From assembly GCF_905220565.1 (NCBI RefSeq), contig NC_059404.1, forward strand, positions 11,932,472 through 11,996,471: 64,000 nt of DNA, read 5' to 3'. Position numbers and translations under genes: made by a program. Source of the DNA: Melitaea cinxia. Taxonomy: Eukaryota; Arthropoda; Insecta; Lepidoptera; Nymphalidae. Positions 62,706-64,000 of the stretch are shown here, one piece after another (position 1 is the first letter of the stretch; every line of letters starts with the position of its first letter). The notes beneath the pieces were generated by a model. That model was not told the origin of the DNA, searched no databases, and saw nothing but the letters and a program-made list of their open reading frames with translations.

Positions 62706-63053
62706 TCATCATCATCATCATCATCATCATTTTAGCCTATCATAGTCCACTGCTGGACACAGGCCTCCATAAGTTCACGCCAAAAATAGTGCGAACTCAT
62801 GTGTTTTGCCCATAGTCACCACGCTGGGCAGGCGGGTTGGTGACAGCAGGGCTGGCTTGATCGCACTGAAGACGACGCTGCCCATTTTCGGCCTGTGTAT
62901 TTCAAAGCCAGCAGTTGGATGGTTATCCTGCCATCGGTCGGCTTTATAAGTTCCAAGGTGGAAGTCGAACTGTGTTATCCCTTAGTCGCCTCTTACGACA
63001 CCCACGGGAAGAGAGGGGAGGGCTATATTCTTTACTACGGTAGCCACACAGGG
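62706..63053 (-). repeat. TCATCA-tailed repeat, tandem copy 1
   Basis: Left end is a TCATCATCATCATCATCATC run, which read on the minus strand is the 3' tail. The body has AGTCCACTGCTGGACACAGG, ACCACGCTGGGCAGGCGGG, AAAGCCAGCAGTTGGATGG and ends GACACCCACGGGAAGAGAGG then GGTAGCCACACAGGG. The tail form suggests an RTE-type LINE or a SINE mobilised by one; no coding is present. Confidence 0.7.
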
Positions 63054-63121
63054 AAACTTATACATAACTTTTTATAAAGAAAAGAATTATTTATTAGGTA
63101 TTCTGAAAATTAAATAAACCT

Positions 63122-63455
63122 ATCATCATCATTACAGCCTATACAGTCCACTGCTGGACACAGGCCTCCACAAGTCCACGCCAAAAACAACGTGAACTCA
63201 TGTGTTTTGCCCATAGTCACCACGCTGGGCAGGCGGGTTGGTGACCGCAGTACTGGCTTTGTCGCACCGAAGACGCTGCTGCCCGTCTTCGGCCTGTGTA
63301 TTTCAAAGCCAGCAGTTGGATGGTTATCCCGCCATCGGTCGGCTTCTTAAGTTCCAAGGTGGTTGTGGAACCTTGTTATCCCTTAGTCGCCTCTTACGAC
63401 ACCCACGGGAAGAGAGGGGGTGGCTAAATTCTTTAGTGCCGTAGCCACACAGCAC
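63122..63455 (-). repeat. TCATCA-tailed repeat, tandem copy 2
   Basis: Same order as copy 1 with small differences, starting 416 bp after it; the 68 bp between them is AT-rich. Ends GTGCCGTAGCCACACAGCAC. The fragment at 23.9 kb is the third copy. Confidence 0.7.
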
Positions 63456-63459
63456 CTAT

Positions 63460-64000
63460 AATAAACCTATGCTACAGGAGAAATCATGACGCTTAATAAA
63501 AGTTATTATAGATCCGATACAGCTCATTGCACGGAATTTAGTATGCATTTTAATACTACCGTAAACTAAGTGGGATAACGCTTCGTAGAACAAACCGCAG
63601 GACGTGCCTCGTCGGCAGCCTGCTTGTACAGTACCGGGGCGTTAGCTTATAATACAGAGAGGTTTAGATACTTCAGATGTCGCAGCTTAGCGCGTATTAA
63701 TTAATTTACCTTTGAGATTGATATTGAGATATTTGAAGCTTTTAGAAATGTCGGGGATCTGTAAATCTGGTCAGTATTTCTCTATTTAGTTTATTAGGTC
63801 GCAAAATCAGTTTATCTGATTTTCACCAAAAAAAGATGATAATATTAGATATTTATCGTACAATACCTGAAGTGTTATTTCATGGTAAACTTTCAACTGT
63901 ATTTTGGAAATTGTTACTACGAAACTTAAAAATGATAAATTAAATAGATTGATAAATATTCATTCAAAGAAAAAAATAAAACAGTTTATACGTATACCTA
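63460..64000. other. No feature seen
   Basis: A mildly GC-rich stretch at 63590-63650 is unrecognised; the remainder is AT-rich. Confidence 0.35.

Noticed and set aside
62706..63455. CRISPR-like or satellite array
   Set aside because: Only two long copies, in an insect-like genome, with retroelement-type tails; no short direct repeat and spacer pattern anywhere in the window.

Overview
The window is AT-rich, gene-poor eukaryotic DNA that looks like an insect, most probably a moth or butterfly. The evidence is the repeat content: three non-LTR retrotransposons, a Ty3/gypsy element, a piggyBac-type element, Helitron-type termini, a tRNA-derived SINE family with A and B boxes, LINE 3' ends with a conserved hairpin, and short TTAGG runs. 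I assign the lineage from recalled resemblance of these families, not from a search. I found no convincing host protein-coding gene. Almost every long reading frame belongs to a mobile element.

Layout. 1-6 kb: unclassified and Helitron-like repeats, two striking palindromes and a 26-bp tandem duplication. 6.1-6.3 kb: an alternating purine-pyrimidine tract. 9-11.4 kb: a GC-rich patch, a frameshifted R1-like gag remnant on the minus strand, and two R1-like 3' tails. 12-20 kb: mostly featureless AT-rich DNA with a tRNA-like sequence, a SINE, an R1-like insertion with a 14-bp target duplication, and LINE ends. 20.4-23.8 kb: a nearly full-length CR1-group LINE with one in-frame amber codon and a C-terminal indel. 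24-30 kb: repeats and Helitron-type ends.

30,610-36,604 (minus strand) is a complete Ty3/gypsy element with identical 156-bp LTRs, a 4-bp target duplication, gag, and pol in the +1 frame. It looks recent, yet the reverse transcriptase YxDD box reads YLDN. 37.9-38.2 kb holds a small GC-rich inverted-repeat element. 39,300-40,966 is a piggyBac-type element (TTAA duplications, 12-bp inverted termini) with the N-terminal part of a transposase gene, six copies of a 16-bp GTAC-N8-GTAC motif, and a nested R1-like tail.

46.7-50.1 kb (minus) carries an intact L2/CR1-group LINE. 50,575-55,879 (plus) carries an intact two-ORF I-group LINE with a 13-bp target duplication. The two are head to head. 56-64 kb returns to SINEs, a broken Helitron helicase fragment, a TTCGG-rich patch, and a tandem pair of a repeat with a TCATCA-type tail.

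How the parts relate. The autonomous LINEs can supply endonuclease and reverse transcriptase in trans. The L2-like LINE shares a 3' hairpin with five dispersed truncated copies whose stems differ in sequence but keep pairing. The most interesting signals are the piggyBac motif cluster, the covarying LINE hairpin, the young gypsy element with an altered catalytic site, and its predicted +1 gag-pol frameshift.
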